Of a stretch of DNA of 64,000 nucleotides, positions 1-10,942 are shown piece by piece. Position numbers and translations under genes: made by a program. The DNA lies in NCBI RefSeq assembly GCF_029784155.1, contig NC_073692.1, positions 319,319,641 through 319,383,640 of the forward strand, written 5' to 3'. The notes beneath the pieces are model-generated. The model searched no databases. It was not told where the DNA came from and saw only the letters and a program-made list of their open reading frames with translations. How positions within the stretch are numbered: the stretch's first letter is position 1; every line of letters begins with the position of its first letter. Source of the DNA: Uranotaenia lowii (taxonomy: Eukaryota; Arthropoda; Insecta; Diptera; Culicidae).

Positions 1-335
1 AATCTGAATCTGAAATCTGAATCTGAAATCTGAATCTGAAATCTGAATCTGAAATCTGAATCTGAAATCTGAATCTGAAATCTGAATCTGAAATCTGAAT
101 CTGAAATCTGAATCTGAAATCTGAATCTGAAATCTGAATCTGAAATCTGAATCTGAAATCTGAATCTGAAATCTTAATCTGAAATCTGAATCTGAAATCT
201 GAATCTGAAATCTGAATCTGAAATCTGAATCTGAATCTGAATCTGAAATCTGAATCTGAATCTGAAATCTGAATCTGAAATTTGAACCTGAAATCTGAAA
301 CTGAAATCTGAATCTTAAATCTGAAATCTGAATTA
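1..335. repeat. 13-bp tandem repeat (AATCTGAATCTGA)n
   Basis: A near-perfect array of the 13-mer AATCTGAATCTGA runs from the window edge to about 335, with a few 6- or 7-bp slips toward the right end. It is cut by the window start, so the true length is unknown. It carries no coding signal. Confidence 0.95.
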
Positions 336-1740
336 GGCTTGCTTGTGATACTCACTCGTTAAGAAAGTTTAATGAAAGCATCAAATATTCTTTAATCGGG
401 ATTTAAAGCTCACTGTAATTATGCAATTTATTTCAATCTTCGGTCAACGGTTCTTGAACTTTTTTATTTTCTTTATTTTACTGTTTTTTTCACTACCACA
501 AACCATGTCTTGTTTCTAGTGTTGTGGTCAAATGGTGAGATTCTGCCTGAACTATTCCATTCAAATTGTCCTTTGAACGGCTACGCGATTTTTTTTCCGA
601 ATGCATATAGTCAATCGAATCCGTTAATTCGGTTTTGGTTTCGAATATTCAATACATGTATTGTTTACCGCACTAAATTGCAAGAGGATTTACCGGTTTG
701 AAGTGCTTCAAGTATCCAGACAGATTTTCTATTATTTGGTTTTTTAAACTACATACTCCATCATCCGTTTGTGGGATTTTTTGAGATTTACTTTGTAATA
801 GCCGTAAATGGTTTCGAATCTGCGCCAGGATTTTAATTTGTAGGTCGTGTGTGAAATTTTAAAATTTATTTTTTATACTATCGTTCACAGACTACCAGAC
901 GGCCTTCGTAGAAAATATCCTATCTCAGAATGCTTGAATAGTTTTTTGAAGGTTTCACAATTTCTTCTGCCTTTTCACGGCAACTCAACTGTCACAAACT
1001 GTAACAATGGTAAATGTGAATGACTATTTATTTGATTTTTTTCTCGCGTGTACGAATTAGAACCTCAGATAGTCTGTGAATTGAGTTCAAATTTCATATT
1101 TTCCCAAACTGTTTTTCTCATCCGCTGTAAAATGGTTTAACTATTTCTCTTCAATTTTCGCCATTTAATCTATTAGTAGTAAGGTTGCATGCTTGTGGGC
1201 GCTAATGTTTGTTCTATTTTTTTTTTGGTTCAGGTAGTGTGAAACAGACTGTCTTTATTAGTTTTGTGGGTGCGCAAAATGGTTGTTTTACTGTTGTTTG
1301 TCTAAAATTCGCTTATCCATTTGATGGTTTATTCGAGTTGTGGCTTGTTTTGTTTTAATTATAATTTCCTTTAAAGGTAAATTTTTTCATTTGGATATTT
1401 ATGTATTGTGTTTTCTTCTTCTTCTTAAATTTACTAATATTATGACTAGATTCTGATATAAGTTATAAAATGATAACAAGTGTACTGTTTTCTGGTTTAA
1501 ATTGTAATCGACTTGGGATCATACATGCCGCGCATATTAACCTCGATCAAAATACTTGGTTGATGGTTTTGAGAAATATTTCTGAAATTTAGTTTTATCA
1601 TTGAATTCAATCGTTTAATATAGTTTCATATTAATTGTGTAGTTTAGTTTGTTTGTTTCTTTCATTTAAAGTTATAAATTTGTAAAAGTATGACAGGGCA
1701 ACCGGCTAGTTCTTTTTTTTTTTTAATCGCGTCGGTCTTC
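336..1740. other. AT-rich non-coding stretch 3' of the igloo-like gene
   Basis: No domain, RNA or terminal repeat was recognised. The part closest to 1740 should hold the 3' UTR of the minus-strand igloo-like gene, because the stop codon is at 1741-1743. I could not fix a polyadenylation site. The 63-codon frame at 510-701 has no recognisable content and is treated as chance. Confidence 0.5.
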
Positions 1741-1860
1741 TTATTCATTTCCCGGTTTGGTTTCTTTGCGAACTTTGTGACCCCTGAAAGAGGCCTGAAT
1801 TTTGGTGGCCGCCTTTTGCAGATCCGGATCATCCATGTCGATATCGAGCTCTTCTGCCAC
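1741..1860 (-). CDS. igl: Igloo/neurogranin-like protein, last coding exon (IQ motif)
   Basis: This exon encodes 39 residues and a TAA stop. It opens with an acidic segment (VAEELDIDMDDPDL) followed by the IQ motif KAATKIQASFRGHKVRKE. Such motifs bind calcium-free calmodulin in the neuromodulin (GAP-43), neurogranin and Drosophila igloo family of membrane-associated neuronal proteins. The exon is preceded on the minus strand by a pyrimidine-rich tract ending in CTTTCCAG, so the acceptor AG lies at 1861-1862 and the exon starts at 1860 in phase 0. It follows directly from the exon at 12632-12762, whose last codon is complete, and the acidic linker reads across the junction. The family assignment is from the IQ sequence and acidic context. 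The N-terminal exons were not found in this window. Confidence 0.8.
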   Translation of the reverse strand: MAEELDIDMDDPDLQKAATKIQASFRGHKVRKETKPGNE

Positions 1861-1969
1861 CTGGAAAGAAGATACAAAAATGGAATGAATTTTTGAATGA
1901 ATAACTTTTTTTTTAATACACAATTCTAAACAGAGAATCCAGAATCAATACTCATAATCAGAATGTAGT

Positions 1970-2205
1970 TCAGAATTCTAGGGAATCAATGTTCAGACTG
2001 AGAAGAATAATTGGTTTGCTCAACCATTCTGGACCCGTCCACCAAAAATCGTTGTGGACGATAGCTTCTGGAGAAATCCCACGTGAAATTAAATCTGCTG
2101 GATTTTGCTTTCCAGCTACATGTTGCCATCTACAATCTTCTGTGAGAATCTGAATTTTACTCACTCGATTTGCTACGTACGTGTTCCAATTAGTCGGCGT
2201 AGAGT
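1970..2205 (-). pseudogene. BEL/Pao pol fragment after the RNase H core
   Basis: The minus-strand frame contains VSKIQILTEDCRWQHVAG and QNPADLISRG, followed by FWWTGPEWL. This is the stretch that normally follows RNase H in BEL/Pao Pol before the integrase. It ends at a TAG stop near 1978, and no integrase zinc finger or catalytic core follows. The upstream part of the open frame, 2206-2350, belongs to the inserted TTAA element and is not retrotransposon protein. Confidence 0.85.
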
Positions 2206-2429
2206 TTAACACGTTCGTCGCCACGCTCAGTTTGGTAGTTTTGCTAGCCGGGCCCAAAAAAATTTTCAGAGAGAGAAAGCAAAGAGGGGAACTCCTATAT
2301 TTGAAACGTGTGGCGAAGCTGAGCGGTAAACTCCAGTAAGAGAGCGTCACCTGCTTTTTGATGTGACGGGGCCCCCCAGGAAATACACCCGTCTGCCGAA
2401 TATGGGTGACGTGGCGACGAACGTGTTAA
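2206..2429. mobile_element. 216-bp MITE with TTAA target duplication (piggyBac-like)
   Basis: The ends are perfect 16-bp inverted repeats, CACGTTCGTCGCCACG from 2210 and its complement ending at 2425. Each end is flanked by TTAA (2206-2209 and 2426-2429). TTAA duplication and a short TIR are the signature of piggyBac-type transposition, although the TIR does not start with the CCC common in that superfamily. The element interrupts BEL pol, and the coding phase continues across the site when it and one TTAA are ignored. It has no coding capacity and so must have been mobilised in trans. Confidence 0.85.
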
Positions 2430-2442
2430 CCAGTGAAGCACA

Positions 2443-2682
2443 TGTCGTGATTTTACGAATCTCAATTCAGAGATTCACTTAAACACGTCTGTCGCTCGCA
2501 AGAATAGATCAATGACTCACTTTGTTTTGTTTGTTTGTCAAGTGCTGCCAAAATAGCAAATGTTCTCATAGAAATTTATTTTATTTTATTCATCTACAGT
2601 GTTGCCGAATACAACTATTATTTTATTTTATTCCTAATTAAATTTGATTTATTTTCTGCATATTCTTCATCTCATCCCTACA
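2443..2682 (-). repeat. LTR (3' LTR in element orientation)
   Basis: This 240-bp copy pairs with 3704-3943 and carries the terminal TG/CA dinucleotides. It differs from the other copy at two positions that I could see: CTCAC versus CTGAC, and GTTTGTTTG versus GTTTGATTG. Confidence 0.92.
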
Positions 2683-3240
2683 TTCCTTCTCACCTCTATT
2701 CTTAATTAAAACTTTTCACACATCAACATTTGTTTTTTTTCTTTAGTGCAAAATTTTATTTACCAAATATGCTCAATTTTTATTCCATATTCCACATCTT
2801 TATTCTCCATCCTACAAATTTTATTTAATTTCTGCTTATCCTTCATCACATTTCTACATTCCTTCTCAACTCTATTCTCAATAGAATCTTTAATTTACCG
2901 ACTTTTGTTTTTCTAAAATACAACATTTTATATCCCCAATATCCCTCATCTCAATTCTACATTCCATTCTCTGCACAAGCTTTTCAAATCTTTTTTTTTT
3001 TTTGGCATATTCTTCATTTCATCCGAAAATATTCTTCACAAAAACCTTCCCAATTTGTACTTTCTCTGTCGCTCTGCTTTTATTTACCAGAGCCGGAACA
3101 ATCCGCAAAAAAAAAACATTCTTAGCAACAGCTTTCTCAAACTGTGCTTTCCTTGTTACTCTGTCTCTGTTTACAAGAGTCGGAATAATTCGATAGTATT
3201 CTAAGAAACAGCCTGCCCAACCAGAAGGCTTATTCAAAAC

Positions 3241-3674
3241 AAACGATCAGCAGCAGCAGCCTTAAATATCTGCGCTTTTAACGGCAATTCCGTCTTATTT
3301 CCACCGGAAGGCCAAATCAAATCAATCAGCAGCAGCAGCCTTAAATATCTGCGCTTTTCAGGGGCAATTCCGTCTTATTTCCACCGGAAGGCCAAATCAA
3401 AACAATCAGCAGCATCAGCCTTAAATATCTGCGCTTTTAACGGCAATTCCGTCTTATTTCCACCGGAAGGCCAAATCAAAACAATCAGCAGCAGCAGCCT
3501 TAAATATCTGCGCTTTTCAGGGGCAATTCCGTCTTATTTCCACCGGAAGCCCAAATCAAAACAATCAGCAGCAGCAGCCTTAAATATCTGCGCTTTTCAG
3601 GGGCAATTCCGTCTTATTTCCACCGGAAAGCCAAATCAAAACAATCAGCAGCAGCAGCCTTAAATATCTGCGCT
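3241..3674. repeat. ~80-bp tandem array inside the TRIM-like element
   Basis: Five full units and a sixth partial unit start near 3248, 3327, 3407, 3485, 3565 and 3645. Each contains CAGCAGCAGCCTTAAATATC, then an AATTCCGTCTTATTTCC segment and an ACCGGAAGGCC segment. Two unit types alternate, TTTTAACGGC and TTTTCAGGGGC. The array is the main content of the internal region. Confidence 0.92.
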
Positions 3675-3703
3675 ATTTGTGCTTATCCTACCAACCACGC
3701 CAT

Positions 3704-3943
3704 TGTCGTGATTTTACGAATCTCAATTCAGAGATTCACTTAAACACGTCTGTCGCTCGCAAGAATAGATCAATGACTGACTTTGTTTTGTTTGATTGTC
3801 AAGTGCTGCCAAAATAGCAAATGTTCTCATAGAAATTTATTTTATTTTATTCATCTACAGTGTTGCCGAATACAACTATTATTTTATTTTATTCCTAATT
3901 AAATTTGATTTATTTTCTGCATATTCTTCATCTCATCCCTACA
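3704..3943 (-). repeat. LTR (5' LTR in element orientation)
   Basis: This is the partner of 2443-2682. On the minus strand it begins TGTAGGGATGAG and ends AATCACGACA. The GCACA target duplication abuts it on the right at 3944-3948, followed by the interrupted BEL pol sequence. Confidence 0.92.
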
Positions 3944-6344
3944 GCACACATGTCGAATCGGTCCAGAAAAACGTTCTGTACTCAATCTTTAGCGATTTCT
4001 TCACCTGGTGCATAAGTTCTGCAGCATTTAAAGCTCCGCATAGTTCCAATCTAGCAATGCTTTGGGTTTTCAATGGTGCTACTCTAGACTTAGAAGTAAG
4101 AAGCCTGACCATAATCTGACCTTCAATATTCTGACTCCGAATGTACAGACAAGCCCCATACGCTTTCTCAGACGCATCTGAAAAGCAGTGAATTTCAAGC
4201 AACGTGGGATTAGGAAGAACAACGCATCTGGGAATCCGAATATTGTTAAGCTGATGTAAAGTTTCGTGATAATTTTTCCATTGCTCGCCCACCATAGAAG
4301 GAACCGGTTGATCCCAATCTAACCTTTGATCTTTTTCATCGCGTAACGTCCAAAGGACCTGCATGAATACCTTCGCCGAAGTGATAGTAGCTCCTATCAA
4401 TCCTAGTGGGTCGAAAAGCGTTGCGATGATTGACAATATTCGACGTTTGGTTAAAATTGCGTTATCTTCTAAAGGTGGAATGCTGAATTGGAATGCAAAA
4501 ACATCAGACATGGGCATCCAAGTCAGTCCCAGTGTTTTTACCGTTGGATCTGGATCCAAAATGATGCCTTCGGTTTGTTTCAAAGCCAGGTTTTCCTCTG
4601 CAATATTCTTGAGAGCCTCTGGACAGTTTGAAGCATACTTTCTGAGCCGAAATCCACCAGTAGCCATCAGATCTTCCAATTCGTTAGCCAATCTCTCTGC
4701 TTCTTCTAAGGTTTCAGCCCCGGTAAACACGTCGTCCATGTACGTATCCTGGAGAACGGCCTGGGATGCTAATGGAAATCTGTGTCCTTCATCTGTGGCT
4801 AGTTTCTGCAAGGTTCTCGTGGCTAGAAACGGTGCAGGTTTGGTTCCGTATGTGATTGTGCTTAGTTCGTAGGTTTGAATTACTTCATTTGGGGATGCTC
4901 TCCAAAGAATAGATTGCAACGGACTGTCGTGTGGATTAACATTTATTTGGCGAAACATTTTCTCAACGTCGGCTACCACCATGATGTGTTTCGTGCGACA
5001 ACGGAGAATAATTGATCTCAAATCTTCCTGTACGACAGGCCCTACATACAAAGCATCGTTTATTGAGACCCCTGAGGATGTTTTACAGGACGCATCGAAT
5101 ACTACCCTGACCTTAGTTGTCGTACTGGCTTCCTTAACCACTGGGTGATGCGGCAAAAAACATCGTTTTACCGGCTTCTGACTCAAAACTGAATTCTTTA
5201 AACAATCTAACTCAAAATCTGACGGTTGGGCTGAAGTAAAACGTTCTCTCGATCCAGACTCAACATTCTCATTACAAACTGATTCCTTAGCTTGGAATCT
5301 CTGACACAAACTCAAATCTGACTCCTCAATCAGTTTCATGTGGCCTAATTTCAGATATTCATCCATGAATGAAACGTATTGTGACCTCAAATTCTCATCT
5401 CTCGATAGTCTTCTCTCCGTGGCTAGAAAACGTCGCACTGCGATCTCCTTAGATTCGCCCAAATGCGCCAAAACGTCTTCATTTTTCGGTAGTGAAACTA
5501 AATAGCGACCATCAGGCCCGCGCTTGACATTCTGAGTAAACAATTCCTCACATTTAGCTTCTTCAGGAGAGTACGAATGGGCTGACTCAATCTCCTCACA
5601 GGACCAAAATCGAGTCATTAGGTTTTCTAGGGATTCTTCCGATGTATGAGTGTTATAAATAACCTGCGTGGACTGTATAGGCTTAGAAATCCCACCACAA
5701 ACAACCCATCCAAAGACCGAGTGATTCAAAGTTGGTAACTGATCGCCCAGTGCGATCTTTTTTCCACTATCGAAAAAGTCAAAAAAAGATTCGATACCCA
5801 AAACTATGTCTACCTCTCCAGACACATTAAATGACGGGTCTGCCAAGTGAATTCCTTCTGGAATGTCCCATCGAACAACATTAATGGAGGTTGTAGGCAA
5901 GTTAACTGTGACCTTTGGCAAAACTAAAAACTGCATCGATAGAGTAAACCTTGAACTCCGAGATCGAATAGTGGCTTGAACACGCTGTTTAACCTTTGTG
6001 ACCACTTGACCAATTCCAATGACTGATATGTCCACCCTTTCCCTTGAAACTCGTAATTTCTGACTCAACCGCTCCGTCAAAAGATTACTTTCTGACCCAG
6101 AGTCCAAAAGCGCACGTGCCGAGTATTGATTGCCGAAATCATCTTCGATAACGACGATTGCAGTTGCCAAAAGAATCTGAGAAGAGTGATGCTGAGCGGA
6201 GTTACAGGATTGCATATCAGTAGCGGCAACATTTGCCACTGGGTTGGGCATGGATTGATGGATTTTCTTGGGCTCCGATGATTCTTCTTGGCGTTGTGAA
6301 TTGGTGTGCACCGTCCCGACCTTTTCGGTGTTGAAGCAAACCAA
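3944..6344 (-). CDS. BEL/Pao Pol fragment: protease, reverse transcriptase, RNase H
   Basis: This is an open frame of about 800 codons, long for the window. Counting from the Met at 6344, an aspartic protease active site (LLDSGSESNLL) lies at residues 81-83. The reverse transcriptase follows, with the catalytic YMDD at about 535-538 (bases 4731-4742). RNase H opens with FSDASEKAYGACLY near residue 723, and its second catalytic site (FWTDST) sits at the end. There the 5' LTR of the TRIM-like insertion cuts the frame, and the last few bases of the open frame are LTR. Order and motifs are those of BEL/Pao Pol, which makes cDNA in cytoplasmic particles. The Met is probably internal to an original Gag-Pol polyprotein. 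The intact catalytic residues suggest modest age, but the missing integrase rules out autonomous insertion. Confidence 0.9.
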
Positions 6345-6825
6345 ACTGTGATGTCGGCCTTTACAATGACGACATGAAAACTTGGATCTACATTCTGACG
6401 CTCTGTGACCTTTATTGAAGCAAATTCCGACACAACATATTAATGCGTACCATCTTTTCTCTTTCTGACACAGACAATTTCAGAAAAACAGGGCATTGAA
6501 AAAGAAGATGATCTGACGAACACACAACACACAATCTGACTGGGTTTTGAACCGAGCTGAAACTTCCTCTTGGATATTGGTTCTGTTTAGGAAAGGGGGT
6601 AAATTGGGCAGTTCTAGGTTCTATGGGTTTACTTGGCAAAGACTCCAAAATCCGAACACGTCGTTGAAGGAACTCCGTCATATCATTGACAGAATCTTGA
6701 TCCTTGGTAGCTGAAGTTTCTTCCCATCCTCTTCGTGTCGTAGGATCGAGACGTGAGGAGAGAATGTGGACCAACAGGAGATCCTTATAATCCCCTGGTT
6801 GAACGATCTGGTCCAGAGTCTGCAC
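6345..6825 (-). pseudogene. BEL/Pao Gag C-terminal part with zinc knuckles, frameshifted
   Basis: One frame (6412-6825) contains SSRLDPTTRRGWEE, as in BEL-type Gag, and the start of a zinc-binding region (CVVCSSDHLLFQC). It ends at RNLLQ-stop, while the following knuckle (CFNKGHRASEC and SCRHCKGRHH) reads in a different frame, so a small indel lies near 6412-6430. The knuckles bind the element's RNA during packaging. Confidence 0.85.
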
Positions 6826-6891
6826 AATCCTTTAAAAACCTTCTAAGAGATTGTGCAGATCGGTAACGGATTCCTTCGTGAGAGTTGGAAG

Positions 6892-7569
6892 CTAAAATAG
6901 TGCTTGCACCTGACGTTTACGCAACAACTTATTGTTATTGTATCGCTTACTCAGTAGATCCCATGCGATCTGATAGTTAGCTCTGGTAATCTTCAATGGA
7001 TCAATCAATGCCTTTGGTTCTCCTTGGAGGCAGCCTTTTAAATAGTGGAATTTTTCCACTTCGGGTAGATCAGTCTTCCAGTGTATAAGAGAGGTGTACA
7101 AGTCTCTAAAACTTAACCACTCGTCGATATTTCCGTCAAACGTCTGCAGTTTTATTTGGGGTAAGCGCACATGGTCTATGGTTGACTGATTGAGCGTATC
7201 GTTTCCTCTCACTGTCTGATTCAATTCTGTTGGTTCCTGCCTTTCCTTAATTCTTTCCACCAAGAAGGTTTTCGCGAAGTAGTAGCGATCATTAAACTCT
7301 GCGCCGTCCCTTTCACTGAAATCCTCTTCGGCCTTGTAGTCATCGTGTGATTGGATCTCGATAACTGTATCGTTGTATCGCTCCCACAGGTTTTCCAGTT
7401 CTTCCAACCGAACTTCAATCGCAGTAGTGACTGAATCTTCCTTGAAATCCTCCACGAAGCGCCAAATGTGGTTGACACCAGTTTGAATCTGCTTCAGTTT
7501 GGTATTCAACACCTTCAAGGATGATCCAACACCTGTCGCCCGTTTGGTAGTTGACGTAGAAGCCGGCAT
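6892..7569 (-). CDS. BEL/Pao Gag-like N-terminal part (DUF1759-type)
   Basis: The frame of 225 codons starts MPASTSTTKR at 7569, the first Met after a region with stops. It contains LPQIKLQTFDGNIDEW and SLIHWKTDLPEVEKFHYL, the conserved block of the Gag region found in BEL/Pao elements. A stop after QVQALF separates it from the next Gag segment, so the original polyprotein is broken here. The start is plausible because the upstream minus-strand sequence is non-coding leader. Confidence 0.85.
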   Translation of the reverse strand: MPASTSTTKRATGVGSSLKVLNTKLKQIQTGVNHIWRFVEDFKEDSVTTAIEVRLEELENLWERYNDTVIEIQSHDDYKAEEDFSERDGAEFNDRYYFAKTFLVERIKERQEPTELNQTVRGNDTLNQSTIDHVRLPQIKLQTFDGNIDEWLSFRDLYTSLIHWKTDLPEVEKFHYLKGCLQGEPKALIDPLKITRANYQIAWDLLSKRYNNNKLLRKRQVQALF

Positions 7570-8974
7570 AACTATCGCTTACAGAACCGCTGACTCAAAC
7601 AAAATATTATAACAGACACAAACTGACAATTTCGTTCCGAATTTACAAACCAACTGACCAATTGTACTGACTGTGGCTCGTGTAATTGAGCTAACTTGGT
7701 TCTTGATACTCAACAGCTATTTCCAATAAAATCGTTCATCAAAAGCTTTCAGCAAATTTATTCAAACAAAAAACTTCGGTCCAATACAAAATCAAATTTG
7801 CAAAATCTGACAGACTATGCTCATTCAAACTTGCTTAAATGTAACGACTCAATTCAGACACAGTCCATAAAAAAACCGACAAAATCAAACAGATTTCCGA
7901 CACAACTCTGATGGTTACTGTTTCACAATTTCCCAAACAACTCTCAGTATTCCGATTCAAATCATAGATAACATCCAAAAGTGCTTAACGATCGATTGCT
8001 GCCAGCCGAAATATCATTCTTTTCAATCGTATAAAAATCCAGGAATATTCTTCAATTAATTTACAAGTACCCAGTATGCCACTCTCAGCATGCTCAAATA
8101 TTCCGACATCCACAATACGATAAAAATCCAAAATCTTGGACAAAAAGGCAGAAAAGAACAATTTTTTCGCAGCTTACTGTAGATCATCAACTTCGCACAA
8201 TGGTACAATGTTAAAATTTTTGACCAAAATTCACTTTTCAGCGATGACAATGCAGACTCAAAACTTCCGACTTTACCGACCAATAGGTGTAAAACACTTC
8301 AGACACAGACTGACAAAATGAGCAAAGGCCCAGTGGCCAATGACACTAGGGATACGGTAGTGGTTGAAGAGGATGCGCAACCAAATTAGCTTATTCAGTA
8401 ATAAATTTATAAATTGTATTTTTCCAACACCATGGGTTTTATACATTTACCAAAAAATCCGACCATGCATCAGGGGGTGGTTGACCGCAAATTCTGACCG
8501 TCTTCAGGTGGGTTATGGGGTGGGGAACCTGACCAGGTACCAATCCGGATGCCTCACAGTTGCTCGAGACCGATGGTGTTCCAATTGGGATGTTGCTTTC
8601 CTAGCTCCGGGATGGCTGCCGTGTTGAATAAGCAATGGCGAAATTCCAAGCCAAGCTTATTACCGAAATGGCGGGTGGCGTATTCTTCCAAGGGTACAAT
8701 GGGATGTTGGATGATCAAAATGGCCTCGGTGTCCGTTTTGGCGGCCCCTCCAGCGTGCACATCCGGCTCGAAGGACCAAAATGTAGGATCCTAAACCGGC
8801 TTACCGTGCAAAAGATGGTTCCACTGTAGACTTCGGTGCTCTAGTTGGTTGGATCCCACATCGACAGGCAAAAAAACAGCACGGGGCAGGGGACCACTTG
8901 TTGTTGATGATCGGCTGGGTTGCGGCTTCGAATTTGCTGGGCTTTCCGGTCCGTGGCGGCTTCAGATACTTACT
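7570..8974. other. BEL leader/possible LTR area and unassigned repeat DNA
   Basis: 7570-8345 should hold the BEL leader and perhaps its 5' LTR, but with no partner LTR in the window the ends cannot be set. 8400-8970 is less AT-rich than its surroundings and has several short overlapping open frames with no recognised protein. I see no gene here. Confidence 0.4.
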
Positions 8975-9935
8975 TACTTACTTAATGATCCCGCGCCGAT
9001 CCACCGGTGCATAGGGCCGTGGTAAAAGACCTCCACTGTTGACGATCCGGAGCCAGCGTCTTCACCTGGCCCCAGTCAAGATTCTCGTCGACAGTTCGGA
9101 TTTCAGCGGCTAGGCTTCGCCGCCACGAGTTTCTGGGCCTGCCTCTTCTTCGATGACCTTCTGGATTCCAGTCAAGCGCCTCTCTGCAAATCTCGTTTTC
9201 ATCTTTTCGCAGCGTGTGCCCAATCCATCTCCACTTACGTTCCCGAATCTCGATTTCTAGCGCCCTTTGATGACACCGGCGATGTAGTTCCTCATTCGAG
9301 ATCCAGTTGCCAGGCCACCAAGCGCGGATGATATTCCGCAGGCAGCGGTTCACAAATACTTGCAGTTTTCGCGTCGTTACCGCATATGTGCACCAAGTTT
9401 CGCACCCGTACAGGAATACGGATTTGACGTTTGAGTTGAAGATTCGGATTTTTGTTCGTAGAGAGATCTGGCGTGACCGCCAGATGTTTCGGAGACTCGC
9501 AAACGCAAATCGGGCCTTTCTGATCCGGGTTTCGATGTCTTTCCTGGTACCACCATCAGGCGTTATCTGGCTACCAAGATACTGGAAGCACTCCACTTTC
9601 TCAACTTGTTGCCCAGCTACCATGAAACTGGAGGGATTTCCTGTGTTGATCCCCATCGACTTGGTCTTTCCGACATTGACCTTGAGACCTGCTGCCTTGG
9701 AACTTTCGGTGAGGTCGTCGAGTTTGCTCTGCATGTCCGGTTGTGTTTGGGCGAGCAAAACAATATCGTCAGCCAGGTCAAGGTCGTTCAGTTGCTCCAT
9801 TGTTAAAGGATTCCACGGCAATCCTCGGTTCGGTGCACAGTCGATCGATCCAGTCAGAATCTCATCCATTACGATGAGGAAAAGTAGCGGTGATAAGATA
9901 CATCCTTGTGGCTTCAGATGGTCATCGGCAAATTA
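8970..9935 (-). mobile_element. LINE 3' fragment: end of reverse transcriptase and C-terminal region
   Basis: A 295-codon minus-strand frame from 9869 starts MDEILTGSID and contains LADDIVLL, the catalytic reverse transcriptase motif with L in place of the usual F or Y. It continues through VGKTKSMGI, YLGSQITPDGG and GCETW to a C-terminal region with RKWRWIGHTLRK. It stops at 8982-8984 and is followed by a (TAAG)4 tail at 8970-8985, a typical target-primed 3' end. The element is 5'-truncated within the reverse transcriptase. It is the same family as the element at 15290-20150. The clade looks RTE-like, but I cannot fix it without alignment. Confidence 0.88.
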
Positions 9936-10423
9936 AGGGTCACAACCGGATTCAAAAAACACTGACAAACTACATTTATTACCAACTAACAATTAATAAA
10001 ATAAAAGGCGAAGTTCTGCCCAATCGCACTCGGTGGCTGATGATAATGGAATGCCATTCGTCTCCTGCTGATGATGATTCGGGGGCAGTAAAATGAGTTA
10101 CCGATCTCTACGGTTAGACGCGGCCGTCGCGACGCTCAACGTTGTATGCAGGGCCGACTGGTTGACATTTGGTAGGCCTTGATTTTTGCATGCTGGCAGT
10201 TGCGATAGTATACTCGCTCCGTCTCGGACAGATCTTTTAATCATAATTTATGATATTGAATTCAGAGAATTCTGAATCATAATAGAAAGAGTGAAAATAT
10301 CGGTTTAAAATTTTTCAGAATTGTGTAAAAAAATGTAGGTTATAAAAAAAAGAAATGAAATGAAAAAAAACTTAATATATTTTAAATTGTTTGTACCCTT
10401 TTTAATATAAAATTCAATTAAAA
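9936..10423. other. AT-rich non-coding stretch
   Basis: Nothing was recognised between the LINE 5' truncation and the satellite. The last 120 bases are very AT-rich. Confidence 0.5.
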
Positions 10424-10942
10424 AAAATGACAAAACTGACAAATATGACAAAAATGACAAAAATGACAAAAATGACAAAAATGACAAAAATGACAAAAAT
10501 GACAAAAATGACAAAAATGACAAAAATGACAAAAATGACAAAAATGACAAAAATGACAAAAATGACAAAAATGACAAAAATGACAAAAATGACAAAAATG
10601 ACAAAAATGACAAAAATGACAAAAATGACAAAAATGACAAAAATGACAAAAATGACAAAAATGACAAAAATGACAAAAATGACAAAAATGACAAAAATGA
10701 CAAAAATGACAAAAATGACAAAAATGACAAAAATGACAAAAATGACAAAAATGACAAAAATGACAAAAATGACAAAAATGACAAAAATGACAAAAATGAC
10801 AAAAATGACAAAAATGACAAAAATGACAAAAATGACAAAAATGACAAAAATGACAAAAATGACAAAAATAACAAAAATGACAAAAATGACAAAAATGACA
10901 AAAATGACAAAAATGACAAAAATGACAAGAATAACAAAAATT
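10424..10942. repeat. 9-bp satellite (AAAAATGAC)n, left arm
   Basis: About 56 copies of AAAAATGAC stand in one orientation, almost invariant apart from the edges (ACTGAC, ATAAC, ACAAG). Because 9 is a multiple of 3 and the unit has few stops, several frames stay open (MTK, FVI, CHF and FLS repeats). These are not genes. The array is complementary to 12061-12471. Confidence 0.97.

Larger units (their letters stand above)
2443..3943 (-). mobile_element. Non-coding LTR retrotransposon (TRIM-like), 1,501 bp
   Basis: Two 240-bp direct repeats (2443-2682 and 3704-3943) bound an internal region of 1,021 bp without any retroviral-type reading frame. A 5-bp target duplication GCACA lies at 2438-2442 and 3944-3948. 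Read on the minus strand, the LTR starts TGTAGGG and ends CACGACA. One base after the 5' LTR is TGGCGTGGTTGG, a plausible tRNA primer-binding site, and a purine-rich tract (AGAGGTGAGAAGGAA) directly precedes the 3' LTR. I see only two mismatches between the LTRs, so the insertion is recent. It sits inside the RNase H region of the BEL element. Size and lack of genes fit terminal-repeat retrotransposons in miniature. It must use proteins of another element. Confidence 0.9.
1970..7569 (-). mobile_element. BEL/Pao LTR retrotransposon, defective and interrupted
   Basis: Reading on the minus strand from 7569, the element encodes a Gag-like region, zinc-knuckle remnants, an aspartic protease, reverse transcriptase and RNase H. 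It then stops without any recognisable integrase or 3' LTR. The RNase H end is split into two pieces (3939-4200 and 1970-2205) by two younger insertions at 2210-2425 and 2443-3943, and the coding phase resumes once these are discounted. Gag has a stop near 6830-6890 and a frameshift near 6412-6430. The remains end about 110 bp from the splice acceptor of the igloo-like exon. A 5' LTR may lie somewhere in 7700-8345, but I could not define its ends. The element is not autonomous as it stands. Confidence 0.9.

Noticed and set aside
3241..3674. CRISPR-like regular repeats
   Set aside because: Adjacent ~80-bp units with no spacers, inside an LTR element.
4363..4872. 169-codon plus-strand frame
   Set aside because: Antisense shadow of the BEL reverse transcriptase.
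8364..8829. Possible gene in a less AT-rich patch
   Set aside because: Four overlapping short frames on both strands, and none has a recognisable motif or splice context.
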